In this document: positions 7,351-16,077 of the stretch, one piece after another
Position numbering within the stretch: position 1 is the first letter of the stretch
How the letters are laid out: the number at the start of each line of letters is the position of its first letter
DNA from: a bacterium
GTDB lineage: Bacteria > Armatimonadota > Zipacnadia > Zipacnadales > Zipacnadaceae
Assembly: GCA_030603495.1 (NCBI GenBank)
Contig: JAUVXR010000001.1
Coordinates: forward strand, 130,993-194,992
Length of the DNA: 64,000 nucleotides
Reading direction: 5' to 3'
Notes under the pieces: generated by a model
The model's input: only the letters and a program-made list of their open reading frames with translations
Told to the model about the DNA's origin: nothing
Database searches by the model: none
Made by a program: the position numbers and the translations under genes

Positions 7351-8448
7351 TCAGTTCAACACATCTCGCAGCGCTTCAATGAACTTGCGGTTCTGCTCCA
7401 TCGTCCCGATCGTCACGCGGATGTACGTCGGCAGGCCGAAGATGTCGCCGGTGCGGACTGTCACCCCCTGGCGCATCAGCCCGTCAAAGCACTCCCGTGA
7501 ATCAAGGCCCACGTCCACGAAGATGAAATTCGCCTGCGTCGGGACGTAGTCCAGCCCCATCTGCTCAAATTGCTCATAGAGGTACTGCTTGCCCTCCTGG
7601 ACCAGTTGGAAGCTGCGCTGCACTTGGTCAGGATCCTGCAGGCTGGCCAGAGCAGCGACCTGCGAGATGCCGCTGACGTTAAACGGCTCGCGCACCTGCT
7701 TCAGCGCCCGGGCCATCTCCGGCGGCGCGATCCCGTAGCCTATACGCAGCCCGGCCAGGCCATACGCCTTCGAGAACGTGCGCAGCAGCACCACTTTGCG
7801 GCCTTGGCGCACGTACTCCAGGCAATCCGGGTACTCGAGGTCATCTACATATTCATAATAGGCTTCATCAAAGCCCACGATGACGTGGTCGGGAATCACA
7901 TCCATAAGCCGGGCGACCTCGTCGGCGGTCACAATCGTCCCGGTGGGATTGTACGGATTGCTGATGAAGACGAGCTTCGTCCGCTCGGTGACTGCCGCCG
8001 TCATTGCCTCCAGGTCGTGCGTCAAATCGCGATGCGGGACGGCTACCGCCCGCCCATCCATGATTGCCGTAGTCATCGGGTACAGGGCAAAGGGCGGATC
8101 GGAGTAGATAATCTCCTCGCCGGGGTTGACGAAGGCCAGGCCCATCATATGGATGATCTCGTCCGAACCGCGGCCAATGACGATGCCTTCGGGATCCACG
8201 TCACACAGCTCCGCCAGCGCCTGGGTCAGGTCACGACAGACCGGGTCGGGATAGAAGTAGACCTCCGCAGCGGCCTCCTGCATCGCCTCAATTGCGCGTG
8301 GCGAGGGCCCTAGGGGATTCTCGTTGGAGGCCAGCTTGGTGATCTCCTCCAGCCCCAGCTCCTCCTTGGCTTCCTGAGACGATTTCCCTGGCGAATAGGG
8401 CTTGATCTGTTTGACACTTTCGCGAATCAAGTCGGACATGTCGGTCAA
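7351..8448 (-). CDS. hisC: Histidinol-phosphate aminotransferase
   Basis: A PLP-dependent fold-type I aminotransferase, about 365 residues, converting imidazole-acetol phosphate to histidinol phosphate in histidine synthesis. In an operon with aroF it may also transaminate aromatic keto acids. Visible motifs are N-E-N-P-L-G-P-S at the N-terminus, S-N-P-Y-N-P-T-G, and the Schiff-base lysine in T-F-S-K-A-Y-G-L-A-G-L-R-I-G-Y. The start is ambiguous: TTG at 8448 has GGAGGAGG eight bases upstream, while ATG codons at 8439 and 8466 have none at the right distance. I chose the TTG. Confidence 0.92.
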   Translation of the reverse strand: MTDMSDLIRESVKQIKPYSPGKSSQEAKEELGLEEITKLASNENPLGPSPRAIEAMQEAAAEVYFYPDPVCRDLTQALAELCDVDPEGIVIGRGSDEIIHMMGLAFVNPGEEIIYSDPPFALYPMTTAIMDGRAVAVPHRDLTHDLEAMTAAVTERTKLVFISNPYNPTGTIVTADEVARLMDVIPDHVIVGFDEAYYEYVDDLEYPDCLEYVRQGRKVVLLRTFSKAYGLAGLRIGYGIAPPEMARALKQVREPFNVSGISQVAALASLQDPDQVQRSFQLVQEGKQYLYEQFEQMGLDYVPTQANFIFVDVGLDSRECFDGLMRQGVTVRTGDIFGLPTYIRVTIGTMEQNRKFIEALRDVLN

Positions 8449-8532
8449 CGAACTGGCCTCCTCCATCACTGATAAGCTAGCTATACTTGTAACACAAATC
8501 AGCGCCGCTGGCAACCAAACAGTGCCTCTGGC

Positions 8533-9774
8533 TCACTGGTTATTACCATCCTGCACCGCTTTCCGTTGTGGTCCGTCGCTATCTGGCTCTACCCGTTGTC
8601 GTCTGCCTTCTTCTGCTGTTCCCCCATCCACCAGGCGTGCCCGCCGCACACTTTGTGGGCCAAACCGTTCGCGCACCTCATCAACGGCCCGCTCTACCGC
8701 TGAAGCCTCGGCACTGTCTTCCGCCAACAGGCGAAGCTGCTCACCAACGTCAAAATTACTGACACCCACTCCCAGTAGCCGCACCTTACGCCCGCCCAGA
8801 CCCACCGCTGCCAGCAGTGCGCGGGCCGACTCATATATCTGCTTATCCGAGTCGGTTGGCTGCGGCAGTGTTTTGCTGCGCGTGATCGTACGAAAGTCGG
8901 CGTAGCGTAGCTTGAGGGTGATGGTGCAGCCCTTCAGTTCCTGAGCACGTAGCCGCCGCCCCACCTGTTCCGAGAGTTGCAGCAGTATTGCCCCGAGAAA
9001 CACCATGTCATTCGTATCTTCGGCGAAGGTCTCCTCGTGGCTGACTGATTTCCGCTCCCGGCCCGGCTGGACCGCACTTTCGTCAAAGCCCCGCGCCAGC
9101 TTGTACAGCTCCTCGCCCTGTTTGCCAAATTGAGCCACGAGCTCCTCCGCCGGACACTGTTGAAGCTGCCCGATTGTCGTGAAGCCGAGCCGCCGCAGCT
9201 TGGCCGCCCTAGTCTCCCCCACACCCCAGATCCTCTCCACCGGCAGCGCCGCCAGGAACGTCAACACCTCCTCAGGCTTAACCTCCAGCAGCCCGTCAGG
9301 TTTAGCCCCTTCGGAAGCCAGCTTAGCCAGAAACTTATTCGGCGCGATGCCCACAGAGGCGGTTAGTTGGAGCGTTTCCCGGATGCGCCCGCGGATCTGC
9401 TCGCCGATGCGCCGTGCACTGCCGAACAGGCCCACCGAGCTCGTCACGTCGAGGAACGCTTCGTCCACTGACAGCGGCTCGATCACGGGTGTATACTCGC
9501 GCAGCAGCGCCATTACTTGCGTCGATACCTCACGGTATGTCTCGTGGTTGGGCCGCACGAAGACTACCTGTGGGCAACGGCGGCGCGCCTGTGAACTGGG
9601 CATCGCCGAGTGGATGCCGTACGCACGTGCCTCGTAGGAAGCCGCGGCTACTACCCCTCTGCTGTCCGGATCGCCGCCGACTACCACCGGTTTACTCCGC
9701 AGGCTGGGATCGTCGCGCTGCTCAATCGCCGCGAAGAACGCGTCCATATCTACATGGATGATCTTCCGCTCCAC
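8533..9774 (-). CDS. dinB: DNA polymerase IV (Y family)
   Basis: 413 residues counted from the GTG at 9774. It is a translesion polymerase. The palm acidic residues are Asp9 (H-V-D-M-D-A-F-F) and Asp104-Glu105 (S-V-D-E-A-F-L-D), all intact. Two helix-hairpin-helix-like loops and a little-finger domain follow, and the tail after residue 380 is Arg- and Gln-rich. A frame extension to 9858 exists, but its residues are unlike DinB, and a G-rich ribosome-binding site precedes the GTG. No LexA site was noticed upstream, so SOS control is not shown. Confidence 0.93.
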   Translation of the reverse strand: MERKIIHVDMDAFFAAIEQRDDPSLRSKPVVVGGDPDSRGVVAAASYEARAYGIHSAMPSSQARRRCPQVVFVRPNHETYREVSTQVMALLREYTPVIEPLSVDEAFLDVTSSVGLFGSARRIGEQIRGRIRETLQLTASVGIAPNKFLAKLASEGAKPDGLLEVKPEEVLTFLAALPVERIWGVGETRAAKLRRLGFTTIGQLQQCPAEELVAQFGKQGEELYKLARGFDESAVQPGRERKSVSHEETFAEDTNDMVFLGAILLQLSEQVGRRLRAQELKGCTITLKLRYADFRTITRSKTLPQPTDSDKQIYESARALLAAVGLGGRKVRLLGVGVSNFDVGEQLRLLAEDSAEASAVERAVDEVRERFGPQSVRRARLVDGGTAEEGRRQRVEPDSDGPQRKAVQDGNNQ

Positions 9775-9938
9775 TTCCGCTGCCCCCCCAACCAATTTCC
9801 CGGTATCAGCCCCACGACCACACCCCCTTTGGCCCAAAACCTGCTGTGCCCGATGCACTAACTCCTCATTCGTCGAACGGCAGCCGGGCTTGTATCCGCA
9901 AGGTCCTACGACCGCGTTTCAGCCCGCTTGGCGAGCGC

Positions 9939-9967
9939 TTGCTTCACGGAGCGGTCTGTGATAGAAT
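9939..9967 (+). promoter_or_regulatory. Sigma-70-type promoter for the unknown gene at 10004
   Basis: TTGCTT (9939-9944), a 17-base spacer and TAGAAT (9962-9967). Transcription would start near 9974, leaving a 30-base leader that contains the AAGGAGGT site used by the next gene. Confidence 0.6.
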
Positions 9968-10003
9968 GTGGACTGGCTATCAGACGCCAAGGAGGTTTCA
10001 GAG

Positions 10004-10519
10004 TTGAGCAGTGGCGCACCGACCAACGGCTTGGACCAGCTCAAGCTCCAGTTAGACCAACTCATTGCTGGTTGTACTAGTGTCCAAGAACGGCAAATCG
10101 GGTATGGCAACCTGCGCTGCGAGTCATCCGACTGGCATCGCGCTGAGGAAGAGATTACCAACATCGCCCTCATCTACGAAACTCCCGGGGGCTCTACCTG
10201 CCAGATTACCATTGACTACGACCATCGCTCTGGCCAATTCAGTTTTCTGGGAGCGGAACTAGAACGGACCGTTGTTACCTCCGAACCACGTGACGTGATG
10301 GCCATGATCGATCAGCACATCCGTGGCATCCCCGAAAAACGGCTCTCATTCCTCCACCAGCAGATTGATGAATGGGTAGGCCAAGGTAAGACCCGCAGCC
10401 AGCTTTTTGCCGAACTGAATAAGCTCCTGCAAGAAGAATTCCTGGGCGGACGCATCACCACCACCGAACTCAGGCACGGCATCCAATACGCCATCAACCG
10501 CTACGCCGCCGTTACTTAA
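10004..10519 (+). CDS. Conserved-looking protein of unknown function
   Basis: 171 residues from a TTG start, chosen because a perfect AAGGAGGT (9989-9996) lies eight bases upstream and a promoter precedes it. An upstream GTG at 9968 falls almost at the predicted transcription start and is unlikely. The protein is soluble and acidic with no signal or membrane segment. It has a helical N-terminus, a central beta-rich stretch with aromatic residues (residues 45-85), and a C-terminal helical part. It stands alone, divergent from dinB and convergent with parB. I do not recognise the family. Confidence 0.75.
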   Translation: MSSGAPTNGLDQLKLQLDQLIAGCTSVQERQIGYGNLRCESSDWHRAEEEITNIALIYETPGGSTCQITIDYDHRSGQFSFLGAELERTVVTSEPRDVMAMIDQHIRGIPEKRLSFLHQQIDEWVGQGKTRSQLFAELNKLLQEEFLGGRITTTELRHGIQYAINRYAAVT

Positions 10520-10900
10520 GCCCTTCAGCGCTCGCCGCTGGCCACAAGGTACTCGCCCTTCTCCTGGCCATGCCCGACCTGCTCCCCTCGCTTCACCCCA
10601 CCACCACCCCCAACATCACCGCGCCCAGAGTGTTTTCCGCAGATCCTCTCCGACATTCGACATCTCTGACTCCACTAAATGCAAAAGGTGCTTCAGGGTC
10701 GCCTCCCCCAAGCACTCTGTAACCTCGCCTACAATACCCAGGCAGACATCCACGCACACTCACGCAACCTCAGCACAGCACGGCACCATATACAGCTATG
10801 GCGCGTCCATCAATTCCGAACCATCAATGGTAGAACATATGTCCTACTTCTTACTGTCCATTCGCTGTGTCGCCTTACAGTTCCACCCGCCACCTGGTTA
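10520..10900. other. Gene-free stretch between converging genes
   Basis: About 380 bases between the unknown gene and parB, which converge here. The plus strand is C-rich. I see no convincing gene, repeat copy, tRNA or hairpin-plus-T-run terminator. Confidence 0.5.
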
Positions 10901-11773
10901 CTAGTACTCTCCCGGTGCAATCTCCTGGACGATCCGTCCCAATTCCTCCGGCCCCGCGTAACCAATTATGATCGTCCCCCTATCCTTCCCCTTTGGTCGT
11001 ATGCTAACCTCCGTCGCCAGGGCTCCCTGCAGGTGCTCCGCTATTGCCCTCAGGTGAGAATCCAGCGCCGCCTCCCGCTCCCGCCGAATCGGCTTCGCTT
11101 CTGTTTCTTCCCCTGCAACCGCCTTACGCACCAGTTCCTCCGTCTCTCGCACGGACAGTCCTCCGCGTTCGACTGCCTGCCAGGTCCTTACTAATTCTCC
11201 CCGACGATCCACCAGACTCAGTAGCGCTCGCCCGTGGCCCTCGCTAAGTCGCCCTCCCATTAGGCTCATTTGTATCTCCTCAGGCAACTGGAGTAGCCGT
11301 AGGGAGTTCGTAATCGCCGAGCGGCTTTTGCCAATTCCCTCCGACAACTCCTCGTGCGTGAAGCCGAATTCATCCACCAATTGCTGGTATGCACGAGCCG
11401 TCTCCATGCAATTCAGGTCCTCCCGGTGCAGATTCTCGATCAAGGCCAGTTCCAGTGCCTGGCGGTCATCCACTTCCTGCACTATACACGGTACAGTCTG
11501 CAACCCTACTTCCTGAGCTGCTCGCCAGCGCCGCTCACCTAGCACTATCTCGTAACCATCGCCAGCCGGCCGCACTAAGATCGGCTGCAGGATTCCCTGA
11601 CGGCGGATAGACTCAGCCAGTTCACTGAGCGTCTCCGCATCACATGCCTGCCTAGGCTGGAAAGGATTCGGACTCAGTCGGCTCGGCTCAACCTCAATAA
11701 CAGCCCGTGTTTGCGGCATCGTACTCTCTGGAATCAGCTCACTCAGCCCACGACCCAGACCTCTCTTACGCAT
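10901..11773 (-). CDS. parB: Chromosome-partitioning protein ParB (Spo0J)
   Basis: 290 residues from the ATG at 11773, which overlaps the end of parA by eight bases. The N-terminus R-G-L-G-R-G-L is typical of ParB. The CTP-binding motif G-E-R-R-W-R-A-A and the I-E-N-L-H-R-E-D-L-N box are present. A helix-turn-helix around residues 125-160 (G-F-T-H-E-E-L-S and K-S-R-S-A-I-T-N) would read parS. In this family ParB loads at parS, spreads as a CTP-dependent clamp and recruits SMC. Two perfect parS sites lie 1.5 kb away at the rsmG start. A longer upstream frame exists but runs through parA. Confidence 0.95.
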   Translation of the reverse strand: MRKRGLGRGLSELIPESTMPQTRAVIEVEPSRLSPNPFQPRQACDAETLSELAESIRRQGILQPILVRPAGDGYEIVLGERRWRAAQEVGLQTVPCIVQEVDDRQALELALIENLHREDLNCMETARAYQQLVDEFGFTHEELSEGIGKSRSAITNSLRLLQLPEEIQMSLMGGRLSEGHGRALLSLVDRRGELVRTWQAVERGGLSVRETEELVRKAVAGEETEAKPIRREREAALDSHLRAIAEHLQGALATEVSIRPKGKDRGTIIIGYAGPEELGRIVQEIAPGEY

Positions 11774-12548
11774 CCTCGAACACCTCCTGATAGAGTCGCC
11801 AGTAGGCGCGACTACCGGCGCATAGCTTGTCATACACAACAGCGGGAACCCCGTAAGAGGGCGCTTCCGCCAGTCGTACATTTCGGGGAATGACAGTTTC
11901 AAATACTCGGCCCGGGAAGTTATTGCGCACTTCCTCCTCCACATCCTCGGCCAGGTTAGTCCGAGCATCGTACATCGTCAGCACCACGCCGCCAATGCGC
12001 AGGCTCGGGTTCAGTTGTGCCTGAACCAGATGAATGACCTCGAGAAGCTGACTGAGTCCCTCCAATGCGTAGTATTCGCACTGGATCGGTATCAGAATCT
12101 CCTGCACTGCCGTGAGGCTATTCATCGTGAGCAGACCTAGCGACGGCGCCGTGTCGATGATTATGAGATCGTAACGCTCATACGCCTCCTGCAGCGCCTG
12201 ACGCAGCTTTGTCTCTCGCGCGATGGCGTTCACCAACACAACCGAGGCCCCAGCCAGGTTAATGGTCGCTGGCACTACTGCCAGGTTGTCTATGGATGTG
12301 GGCACCACCACCTCAGGAAACAGCTCGAACGGCTCCATGCTAACGCCGTCCGCGGTCAGCAGATCGTAGATGCACTGATCCAGAGCCCCTCGATCAATGC
12401 CGAGGCCGCTGGTAGCGTTGCCCTGCGGGTCAGCATCCACTAATAGAACCTTTTGCCCGCTCATGGCAGCGCACGCGGCTACGTTTACTGCAGTCGTGGT
12501 CTTACCGACACCCCCCTTCTGGTTCACCACAGCATAAGTTGCCGCCAT
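11766..12548 (-). CDS. parA: Chromosome-partitioning ATPase ParA (Soj)
   Basis: 260 residues, a deviant-Walker ATPase with K-G-G-V-G-K-T-T at residues 11-18 (signature Lys11), the switch D-T-A-P-S-L-G and D-A-D-P-Q-G-N. It lacks the long N-terminal DNA-binding extension of plasmid ParA, as in chromosomal Soj. It cooperates with ParB and parS in origin segregation and, in Bacillus, in DnaA control. The order rsmG-parA-parB on one strand is the usual origin-proximal arrangement, though dnaA and mnmG are not in this window. Confidence 0.96.
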   Translation of the reverse strand: MAATYAVVNQKGGVGKTTTAVNVAACAAMSGQKVLLVDADPQGNATSGLGIDRGALDQCIYDLLTADGVSMEPFELFPEVVVPTSIDNLAVVPATINLAGASVVLVNAIARETKLRQALQEAYERYDLIIIDTAPSLGLLTMNSLTAVQEILIPIQCEYYALEGLSQLLEVIHLVQAQLNPSLRIGGVVLTMYDARTNLAEDVEEEVRNNFPGRVFETVIPRNVRLAEAPSYGVPAVVYDKLCAGSRAYWRLYQEVFEDA

Positions 12549-12602
12549 CGAACCACCTCCCGTGCAGATACAGTATGATCCATCGTCAAGGGAGCCACTA
12601 CG

Positions 12603-13268
12603 TCAACGCTCTGCTGCCCGGCTATACACTGATACCACCAGCCCCCGCACCACAGTCTGGGCAGTTCCCCTTCGGCTCAACCCAAGTACTGGGCATTGAA
12701 AGCTGTCGTCGCCCGTCTGGTGCCACGCGGCGATGTAGCCCTCAGACCCCAAGAAAGGATAGGCCAACCCCAAGGCAGTAGCCCCTTCTGCCACCGCTCT
12801 AAAGCAGACCAGGTTGTACCTGCCAGCATGTACCGCCTGCACCTCGCGCGCATCGCCTCGGATCACCTGAGCATTCCCGATCCCGACATGTTGAGCAGTC
12901 AACTCGAGAAAAGTGGCGGCTTTTGCGCGCCGATCCATCAGAGTAACGGCCAGATGCGGCTGCGTAAGGGCTAGAATGAAGCCCAGCGCCCCGGACCCAG
13001 CGCCCAGATCCATTACTCGGTACATCTCCGTGACATCAATCAACTCAAACAAGGCCAGCGTAGGAGCCAACGCTGCTGTGAGAACCGCAGGGATATCCCG
13101 GTACCGTGAGAGGCCCAACGCTGGTGCCCTGTCGACCAGCCACTCGGTCAGTACGCCGAGCCGTTCCACCTGGATCGAGGAGAGGACGCAGCCGCGTTCG
13201 GCCGAGTATTCGGCGAACTGTTCGACAGTAGCGATTGTCAAACCATCAGATTGTTTCACGTGAAACAT
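12603..13268 (-). CDS. rsmG: 16S rRNA (guanine527-N7)-methyltransferase
   Basis: 221 residues, a SAM-dependent Rossmann methyltransferase of the GidB family that methylates G527 of 16S rRNA. The SAM site M-D-L-G-A-G-S-G-A-L-G-F lies near residue 88, with the family's preceding helices intact and an R-A-V-A-E motif further on. The first six codons (M-F-H-V-K-Q) are themselves a parS site, so the start codon is fixed inside a ParB-binding sequence. The C-terminus is shorter and less basic than in Bacillus RsmG. Confidence 0.92.
   Translation of the reverse strand: MFHVKQSDGLTIATVEQFAEYSAERGCVLSSIQVERLGVLTEWLVDRAPALGLSRYRDIPAVLTAALAPTLALFELIDVTEMYRVMDLGAGSGALGFILALTQPHLAVTLMDRRAKAATFLELTAQHVGIGNAQVIRGDAREVQAVHAGRYNLVCFRAVAEGATALGLAYPFLGSEGYIAAWHQTGDDSFQCPVLGLSRRGTAQTVVRGLVVSVYSRAAER
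13252..13267. promoter_or_regulatory. parS site 1, inside the rsmG start
   Basis: TGTTTCACGTGAAACA, a perfect 16-base parS palindrome as bound by Spo0J/ParB. It encodes the first codons of rsmG on the minus strand, so the binding site and the protein N-terminus are under joint selection. Confidence 0.96.
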
Positions 13269-13298
13269 CCCGTGTATCTGAGCCTGCTCCTGGCCGAA

Positions 13299-13314
13299 TG
13301 TTTCACGTGAAACA
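13299..13314. promoter_or_regulatory. parS site 2
   Basis: A second perfect TGTTTCACGTGAAACA palindrome, 47 bases centre to centre from the first, upstream of rsmG. Paired sites at this spacing could nucleate ParB loading and may repress the rsmG-parAB transcript. Confidence 0.96.
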
Positions 13315-13624
13315 TTTCTCTACTTGGTCCAAGAACTCCTCTATCACTAATAATACCACAAATCAAGACGAAATACAAGGCAATATCGCAAAATTTAGGT
13401 CGGAGGAAGGAAATCATAGCAATTAGCCAGAACCCTACACAAACCTCCTCAACGCCACATCACCCCGTTAGCCAAGCACCCGGGGCACGAAGCGGCCACG
13501 CTCGCCCCCCAAAAAAGAGCAGGGAGGAAATCCCCGGCTCCTGCCGAATCTCTTAACAGTTGCCACTAGAAACAATCCGATTATGGCAAGCAATCGCTGC
13601 CCACTCTTACTGGAGGTCTCAAAG
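13315..13624. other. AT-rich intergenic stretch beside parS
   Basis: About 310 bases between the parS pair and the DUF4432 gene, the two genes diverging. Positions 13330-13440 are clearly richer in A and T than the surroundings. I see no DnaA box cluster and no gene. The leader and promoter of rsmG-parAB must lie here, but I could not fix the hexamers. Confidence 0.5.
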
Positions 13625-14728
13625 ATGGCCAAGCTCTTCGGACGCGAGTATACCAAAGACGAGCTGCTGCGCAAGGTAGGGACCGTTGACCAACTGGGTG
13701 GTATCCGTCAGGTCCTGCTTCACGACGGCAACAGCGCTGGGTGCCGAGCAATCGAGTTTCGTACCGGCACCGGCCTCGCTTTCACCGCTCTAGCTGAGCG
13801 GACACTCGACATCGTCAGCGCGAGCTACCAAGGCGCTTCATTGTGCTGGCGGTCGCCATGCGGCGATGTCCATCCCTCCTATTTTGAGCCCCAAGGCCTG
13901 GGCTGGCTTCGTACCTTCCCCGGCGGATTACTGATCACATGCGGAATGACGTGGTTCGGAGCCCCCCATGAGGATCCCGAAGGTGGGGTAGAGGCCCACA
14001 GCGGCCTAGGCCTGCACGGCCGTATTACCCACATTCCCGCTAAGAATCTATACGTAGATGCCGCATGGGAGGGCGATGACTACGTGATGTGGGCGCAAGG
14101 GAAGATGCGCGAGACTATGGTCTTCGGCCCCAATCTCCTGCTAGAGCGGAAGATCTGGACCCGATTGGGTGAGAACCGCATCTGGATTGACGACATAGTC
14201 ACCAATGAAGCCTTCACCGCACAGGAACATATGTTCATGTACCACTGCAACTTCGGCTTCCCCGTGGTGGACGAACATGGCGAGTACCTGTTCCCCTCGG
14301 AAGAAGCCATTCCGCGCACCGAACTAGCCGCCCAGCATGTAGATGACTGGCGGAGCTTCGGCCCTCCCAACCCTGAGCAGGAAGAGCTAGTCTACTACCA
14401 CCGCCTCCGCGGCGAGGAAGATGGCACGACTTACGTTGCCTTCGTGAATCGCTCCTTCAACGGCGGCGAGGGGTTAGGGATCTACCTGAGGTTCAATCTC
14501 AACCAGATGCCCTGGCTCTGCCAGTGGAAGATGCCCGGTGCCCAGACCTATGTCACTGGCATCGAGCCTGCCACTGGGCAGGGCGACGGCCGTCCCAATG
14601 AGCGCACAAGCGGCCGAATGGTAACGCTTGAGCCTGGCGAGCAGCGCAATTACCAGCTAGAGATCGGCGTACTGACCGACCAGCGGCAGATAGGGGAGAT
14701 GGAGGACCGGATCACCGCTCTGGGTTGA
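13625..14728 (+). CDS. DUF4432 family protein, aldose-1-epimerase-like fold
   Basis: 367 residues from an ATG preceded by TGGAGGT, ten bases away. The sequence matches the DUF4432 pattern: an N-terminal G-R-E-Y, R-x-I-E-F-R-T-G-T-G-L-A-F, a S-Y-Q-G-A-S-L-C-W-R-S-P stretch, a G-L-H-G-R-I loop and a long beta-sandwich with H-C-N-F-G-F-P near residue 215. DUF4432 proteins fold like galactose mutarotase and are thought to act on sugars; the substrate is unknown. It is a single gene with no signal peptide, so a cytoplasmic role in carbohydrate use is inferred. Confidence 0.8.
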   Translation: MAKLFGREYTKDELLRKVGTVDQLGGIRQVLLHDGNSAGCRAIEFRTGTGLAFTALAERTLDIVSASYQGASLCWRSPCGDVHPSYFEPQGLGWLRTFPGGLLITCGMTWFGAPHEDPEGGVEAHSGLGLHGRITHIPAKNLYVDAAWEGDDYVMWAQGKMRETMVFGPNLLLERKIWTRLGENRIWIDDIVTNEAFTAQEHMFMYHCNFGFPVVDEHGEYLFPSEEAIPRTELAAQHVDDWRSFGPPNPEQEELVYYHRLRGEEDGTTYVAFVNRSFNGGEGLGIYLRFNLNQMPWLCQWKMPGAQTYVTGIEPATGQGDGRPNERTSGRMVTLEPGEQRNYQLEIGVLTDQRQIGEMEDRITALG

Positions 14729-14999
14729 GTACCCGGGCGCGCTAGTCTTTACGCGGGCACAGTTGGCAACTAATATGCTGAGGGCGAGTCCGTCGAGGGT
14801 ATAGACGCACATATGTTCTACTCCGCTTCCGCACCCTTCGCACCAGAAGCAGGCAGATACCTGCCCCATAGGCTGGTCGTCAAGGGGAAGGTTGCCGATG
14901 GTGAGTGAACAATATCCAGCAAGCTCCCTGCTCGAATTCTTGTCCTGGTGCGTGCTGAGCACACCAGACAACTAACAGGTCCCCAGCAGGAGAATTACG
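14729..14999. other. Gene-free stretch before the Rhs remnant
   Basis: About 270 bases downstream of the DUF4432 gene. Neither strand holds a frame that looks like a real protein, and no terminator with a T-run is seen. It may be further decayed sequence from the same locus as the Rhs remnant that follows. Confidence 0.4.
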
Positions 15000-15190
15000 C
15001 CACGTAACGAAAATACACATATGCGAAGGGGCCAGGATGTGCTGCTGGAGACCGACGCCAGCAACAACACGCAGGTGACTTACACCCAGACGCCGGATAT
15101 ATGTGGAAATCTGGTCAGTCAGCGCCGCAGCACGACGACCAAGTGTCGTCACTTCGAGACCCCGGACCCAACATTGGCCAGGCGAAGTTC
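15000..15190 (+). pseudogene. Remnant of an Rhs/YD-repeat core domain
   Basis: Reading the frame from 15021 gives G-Q-D-V-L-L-E-T-D-A-S followed by V-T-Y-T-Q-T-P-D, G-N-L-V-S-Q-R-R and a degraded H-F-x-x-P-D-P-T-L. This is the spacing seen in the RHS-repeat-associated core (VLLETD, YGNLVSQ, YHFDALGSTR). The segment is about 60 codons, with substitutions at the invariant Tyr and H-F-D-A-L-G positions, and has no matching coding sequence on either side. It is a fragment of a once much larger Rhs/wapA-like gene rather than a live one. Confidence 0.65.
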
Positions 15191-15290
15191 GCCACGTATC
15201 GGGACGGGGATGCTCGTCCTATAGCCTTCGCCATAGTCTCTTACAAGCGGGCTTATGCCAAGCCAGGGCAGAGACACAAGCTGGTTGCAG

Positions 15291-15319
15291 TTGACAGCCC
15301 TGGGGCAATATGATAGACT
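15291..15319 (+). promoter_or_regulatory. rpsE promoter
   Basis: TTGACA (15291-15296), a 17-base spacer and TAGACT (15314-15319). The predicted transcript begins close to 15326, at the foot of the hairpin GCCTCCC-AGAC-GGGAGGC (15326-15343). Confidence 0.7.
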
Positions 15320-15325
15320 TAAGTA

Positions 15326-15343
15326 GCCTCCCAGACGGGAGGC
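15326..15343 (+). promoter_or_regulatory. 5' leader hairpin of rpsE
   Basis: A perfect seven-base-pair GC-rich stem with an AGAC loop at the predicted 5' end of the rpsE mRNA. It has no T-run, so it is not a terminator. It could protect the 5' end or serve as a ribosomal-protein binding site. The Shine-Dalgarno AGGAGGT follows eleven bases after it. Confidence 0.6.
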
Positions 15344-15370
15344 CATCACATTTCAGGAGGTCACTAGCAG

Positions 15371-16036
15371 GTGGTCACGACAGTAGAACGCGACAAACTG
15401 GAAGCGGAAGAACTAGAGGACCGCGTAGTCCGGATTGACCGGACTCGCAAGACGGTAGCGGGAGGGCGGCTTTCCAGTGCGCGCGTTGTCGTCGCCGTAG
15501 GCGACAACAAGGGCCGGCTCGGCCTGGGCGTAGGCAAAGCCCGCAATGTGCCCGAGGCCATCGCCAAGGGTATCCGCAAGGCGCGCGAGAATATGATAAG
15601 GATCCCCATGGACGGGTATACCATTCCCCACGTCACCCAGGCGAAGGTGGGTGGTGCGGTTATCCTGCTGAAACCGGCCTCACGAGGCACCGGCGTCATC
15701 GCCGGTGGTGCCGTCCGCCAGCTTATCGAGATCAGTGGCGTCCGAGACATCCTGACTAAATCGTTGGGCAGCGGTAACGTGATGAACCGCGCCAAGGCCT
15801 GTTTCAAGGCCCTCAGCAGCCTGCGCAACCCCCAGGATGTAGCCGAGCTGCGGGGTAAGACGGTCGAGGCGCTCAGAGGTCGCGAGATCATTGACCCGTA
15901 CGCCGAGGTTGAACAGGAGCCTGAGGAAGCCGAGCAGCTAGAAGAAGTCGCTGCTGAGACTGAAGGCGCGGCAGAGCTGCCGGAGGCTGAGGTAAGCCCG
16001 GAGGCAGTTGAGGCTGAAGAGGAGAGCAAAGAGTAG
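15371..16036 (+). CDS. rpsE: Ribosomal protein uS5, stand-alone gene with a Glu-rich tail
   Basis: 221 residues from a GTG preceded by AGGAGGT. Residues 15-80 match the S5 N-terminal dsRNA-binding domain (A-G-G-R, V-A-V-G-D) and residues 85-155 the C-terminal domain (T-I-P-H, L-L-K-P-A-S-R-G-T-G-V-I-A-G-G, T-K-S-L-G-S). S5 is normally about 165 residues. Here about 45 extra residues follow, roughly twenty of them Glu. Usually rpsE sits in the spc operon between rplR and rpmD. Here it is alone, with its own promoter, leader hairpin and terminator. It may be a relocated single copy or a paralogue. Confidence 0.92.
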   Translation: MVTTVERDKLEAEELEDRVVRIDRTRKTVAGGRLSSARVVVAVGDNKGRLGLGVGKARNVPEAIAKGIRKARENMIRIPMDGYTIPHVTQAKVGGAVILLKPASRGTGVIAGGAVRQLIEISGVRDILTKSLGSGNVMNRAKACFKALSSLRNPQDVAELRGKTVEALRGREIIDPYAEVEQEPEEAEQLEEVAAETEGAAELPEAEVSPEAVEAEEESKE

Positions 16037-16077
16037 TATCCAGGTGGCAATAGCGCTGCACAGAATTGTCAGGGAAA

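Noticed and set aside
9774-9858. Longer DinB N-terminus from 9858
   Set aside because: The extra residues do not match DinB, and a G-rich ribosome-binding site points to the GTG at 9774.
13235-13426. Plus-strand frame starting near the parS sites
   Set aside because: Both M-F-H-V-K-like stretches come from the palindromic parS sites read in the other direction; there is no further coding signal.
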